DNA from: an uncultured Flavobacteriaceae bacterium
GTDB lineage: Bacteria; Bacteroidota; Bacteroidia; Flavobacteriales; Flavobacteriaceae
Assembly: GCA_947493535.1 (NCBI GenBank)
Contig: CANLRK010000002.1
Span: 124,001-188,000 of the forward strand
Length of the DNA: 64,000 nucleotides
Reading direction: 5' to 3'
Shown piece by piece: positions 62,146-64,000 of this stretch. The notes beneath the pieces were generated by a model that was given only the letters and a program-made list of their open reading frames with translations, was not told the DNA's origin and did no database searches. Both the position numbers and the translations under genes were made by a program. The first letter of the stretch is position 1; every line of letters starts with the position of its first letter.

Positions 62146-62784
62146 ATGAAAAAGAGCCTTTTATTATTTATTGTTTTTTGTAGCTTTTTTTCTTTTTCTC
62201 AGAAGAAAAAAATGCGTTGGTCAGATACTTTTGTGGCTAAAGAAAAACCACGAATACCACGAGAAGAGGTAGAAATATTTATTGATGAAGATGAATATTT
62301 AATAACTTTTGAAGCAGGCGATTTTAATGAAGATAAATTAATAGATGCCGTTGCTATTACAGCAAAAAAAGATGAAGTTAGTGCTTATAATAAAGACCAA
62401 ACAAAAACCAAACGTAAGGTTCTTATATTAAAGCGTAATAATGAAGGTAAGTTAGAAAAAATAGCAGAAAACGAAGATATAGTTTACTGTTATTTGTGCG
62501 AATCTCCTTTTGGAAGTCCGTTAACATCTATAGTGTTTTCTGGTAATACGTTTGCAATTGAACATGAAGCAGGTAAAGCTAACCGTTGGGCGCGTATAAT
62601 TACTTTTGAGTATAATTTTGAGCAACAACAATGGCTATTACTTAAAGATGCTTCGTCAATTTATAATATCATGAATAGCAGTGGTTTTCAATCGGATGTT
62701 AAAACTCGTAAGGACTTTGGTAATATTCTTTTTACGAACTATGATGCTTTTTCTTTAGATTTAGTGAAAAAATCAACAGATTAA
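62146..62784 (+). CDS. Exported hypothetical protein
   Basis: A 212-aa protein with a signal peptide (about 1-18, ending FSFSQ). The mature part is mixed charge and beta-rich; AGDFNEDKLIDAVAI (about 57-71) resembles one FG-GAP/calcium-loop repeat, and CYLC at about 113-116 is the only cysteine pair. No family is recognised. Three bases separate it from the DoxX gene and two from the permease gene, so it belongs to the same operon. Confidence 0.75.
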   Translation: MKKSLLLFIVFCSFFSFSQKKKMRWSDTFVAKEKPRIPREEVEIFIDEDEYLITFEAGDFNEDKLIDAVAITAKKDEVSAYNKDQTKTKRKVLILKRNNEGKLEKIAENEDIVYCYLCESPFGSPLTSIVFSGNTFAIEHEAGKANRWARIITFEYNFEQQQWLLLKDASSIYNIMNSSGFQSDVKTRKDFGNILFTNYDAFSLDLVKKSTD

Positions 62785-62786
62785 TC

Positions 62787-63863
62787 TTGTTAAGATATTT
62801 GCTAAATAAAATTGGTTATGCAGTACTAACATTGTTTGGTGTTATAACGGTAATATTTTTTTTATTCAATATACTACCTGGAGATCCTGCTAAAATGATG
62901 TTAGGGCAAACCGAAAATAGTGAACAGGTAAGGGCTATTAAAAAGAAATTTGGTTTTGACCAGCCGTTACATATGCAATACGCTTATTATTTAAATGACT
63001 TATCGCCAATTTCATTTCATAATAAAGACGCAACTAGCTATACTAGCCTTGAAACCGGAAAATATAATTGTATTGAACTATTTTCTATTAGTAATATTAC
63101 CATAGTTATTAAAAAACCATATTTAAGAAATTCTTTTGCGAAACCTGGAAAATCAGTAAGTCAGATAATTTCAGAAACATTACCCAATACTGTTGTTTTG
63201 GCAATAGCTTCAATTTTTATAGCATTATTAATTGGGGTGTTAATGGGAGTTTTTTCGGCTTTATACAAAGACACTTGGGTAGATAAATTGATACAGATAT
63301 TTAGCACTTTAGGTATGAGTGTGCCGTCATTTTTTAGTGCTATATTATTCGCATGGTTGTTTGGTTATGTATTGCATAAACATACCAATTTAGAAATGAC
63401 AGGTAGTTTATTTGAGTTAGATGATTATGGTGAAAATATACAGCTTAAATTAAAGAATATTGTGTTGCCGGCTATAGTTTTAGGAATACGTCCATTAGCT
63501 GTAGTAATTCAATTAATGCGAAATTCGTTGCTTGAAGTTTTTAATCAAGATTATATTCGTACAGCTCGAGCAAAAGGATTATCAGAGTTTGCTATTATAA
63601 AAAAACACGCCATTAAAAATGCAATGAACCCCGTTGTAACTGCTATTTCAGGATGGTTTGCTTCATTGTTAGCTGGGGCTGTTTTTGTAGAGTATATTTT
63701 TAATTGGAATGGTTTAGGAAAAGAAATAGTTGACGCTTTAAATAATTTAGATTTACCAGTAATAATGGGGTCGGTAATTGTAATAGCAAGTATGTTTGTA
63801 ATTATTAATATTTTTGTCGACTTAATTTATGGATGGCTTGATCCTAAAATAAGAGTTAATTAA
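62787..63863 (+). CDS. OppB/DppB-type ABC peptide permease
   Basis: A 358-aa permease with six helices. The N-terminal LLNKIGYAVLTLFGVITVIF and ILPGDPAKMMLGQ are typical of OppB, and the EAA loop is ARAKGLSEFAIIKKHAIKNA (about 254-273). A 60-residue extracytoplasmic insert (about 70-125) follows the first helix. It starts with TTG 62787. The usual OppA, OppC and ATPase genes are not seen within the window; the next gene is a lipoprotein, so the partners must be elsewhere. Confidence 0.9.
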   Translation: MLRYLLNKIGYAVLTLFGVITVIFFLFNILPGDPAKMMLGQTENSEQVRAIKKKFGFDQPLHMQYAYYLNDLSPISFHNKDATSYTSLETGKYNCIELFSISNITIVIKKPYLRNSFAKPGKSVSQIISETLPNTVVLAIASIFIALLIGVLMGVFSALYKDTWVDKLIQIFSTLGMSVPSFFSAILFAWLFGYVLHKHTNLEMTGSLFELDDYGENIQLKLKNIVLPAIVLGIRPLAVVIQLMRNSLLEVFNQDYIRTARAKGLSEFAIIKKHAIKNAMNPVVTAISGWFASLLAGAVFVEYIFNWNGLGKEIVDALNNLDLPVIMGSVIVIASMFVIINIFVDLIYGWLDPKIRVN

Positions 63864-63874
63864 AACAAATAAAA

Positions 63875-64000
63875 ATGAAGAAATATAAATTAGCACTATT
63901 AGTATTGCTAACCTTAGTGTTTAACGCATGTGCTCAACAAGAACGCACAGCTTTTGAAAAAGAAACGTTAGCAGAAAAATTTGAAACTCTTGAAGGAAAA
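63875..64000 (+). CDS. Lipoprotein, 3' part outside window (possibly TlpA-like)
   Basis: The frame starts at ATG 63875 and runs off the window; 42 codons are visible. A lipoprotein signal with lipobox FNAC (Cys19) is followed by AQQERTAFEKETLAEKFETL. Flavobacterial TlpA-like thiol-disulfide reductases start in a similar way, and the nearby DoxX/MauE-like gene would fit, but no catalytic CxxC is within the visible part. Confidence 0.6.
   Translation, partial: MKKYKLALLVLLTLVFNACAQQERTAFEKETLAEKFETLEGK

Noticed and set aside
1-64000. Prophage, insertion sequence, integrative element or defence island.
   Set aside because: No transposase, integrase, phage structural gene, restriction or toxin-antitoxin gene was recognised, and base composition appears even throughout.

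Overview
The window is a continuous stretch of low-GC chromosome from a member of the Flavobacteriaceae (Bacteroidota). The evidence is the set of Bacteroidota-restricted families (DUF4290, DUF4293, DUF1599, DUF3667, BT_3928-like DoxX), BshC of bacillithiol synthesis, a Rho with a long basic insertion, a flavobacterial-type DnaJ, tRNAs without encoded CCA, promoters of the TAnnTTTG type, frequent TTG starts, and almost no Shine-Dalgarno sequences. The style resembles marine genera such as Tenacibaculum or Polaribacter, but the genus cannot be proven from this window. There are no rRNA genes, CRISPR arrays, insertion sequences or phage genes. No stretch longer than about 280 bases lacks a gene; the longest gaps are 25274-25549 and 39181-39452, and both hold regulatory-looking sequence.

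Layout. 1-9.7 kb: a truncated ATP-grasp gene, the fused acyl-CoA mutase icmF, a seven-helix membrane protein ending in a LuxR-type HTH, a sodium:alanine symporter, a tiny cysteine-rich peptide gene followed by a SigZ-type sigma factor, a coupled MFS transporter and glyoxalase pair, and a possible 28-codon small gene. 9.7-22 kb: DUF1684 and DUF3667 proteins, the fluoride channel fluC, an SRPBCC/GyrI-like protein, an M49 peptidase lipoprotein, plsC with an acyl-ACP desaturase, a MazG-like pyrophosphatase, ilvE, mnmD, an SDR epimerase, and the grpE-dnaJ operon. 22-33.7 kb: an ABC-2 exporter with a MscS channel, an orphan sigma-54 activator, a GNAT protein, PPK2, an M28 peptidase, MATE, PAP2, a TerB-like protein and sucC.

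33.8-41 kb: a regulatory cluster made of a NarL/LuxR response regulator, an 87-aa orphan and two paralogous TPR sensor kinases, followed by DUF4293 and rho. 41-51 kb: rpsT, two identical tRNA-Glu genes, proS, a lipoprotein with TTPR repeats, a FadL-type porin, recQ with an AAA ATPase, DUF493, DUF4290, murA (with the catalytic cysteine replaced by aspartate) and a double-OmpA-domain protein. 51.8-64 kb: rimO, bshC, a YfcE-like phosphodiesterase, truA, an MsbA-like exporter, cdaA-lipoprotein-folP, then DUF1599, DoxX, a secreted orphan, an OppB-type permease and a truncated lipoprotein.

Most of this is ordinary core genome. The most unusual parts are the cysteine-rich peptide/SigZ locus, where a hairpin covers a strong ribosome binding site that is itself atypical for this phylum; the 28-codon small transcription unit; the 7TM-coiled-coil-HTH regulator; and sets of palindromes shared between distant intergenic regions. 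Many genes end in clear Rho-independent hairpins, and several start sites were moved from the longest open frame because a TAnnTTTG promoter box overlaps the longer start.
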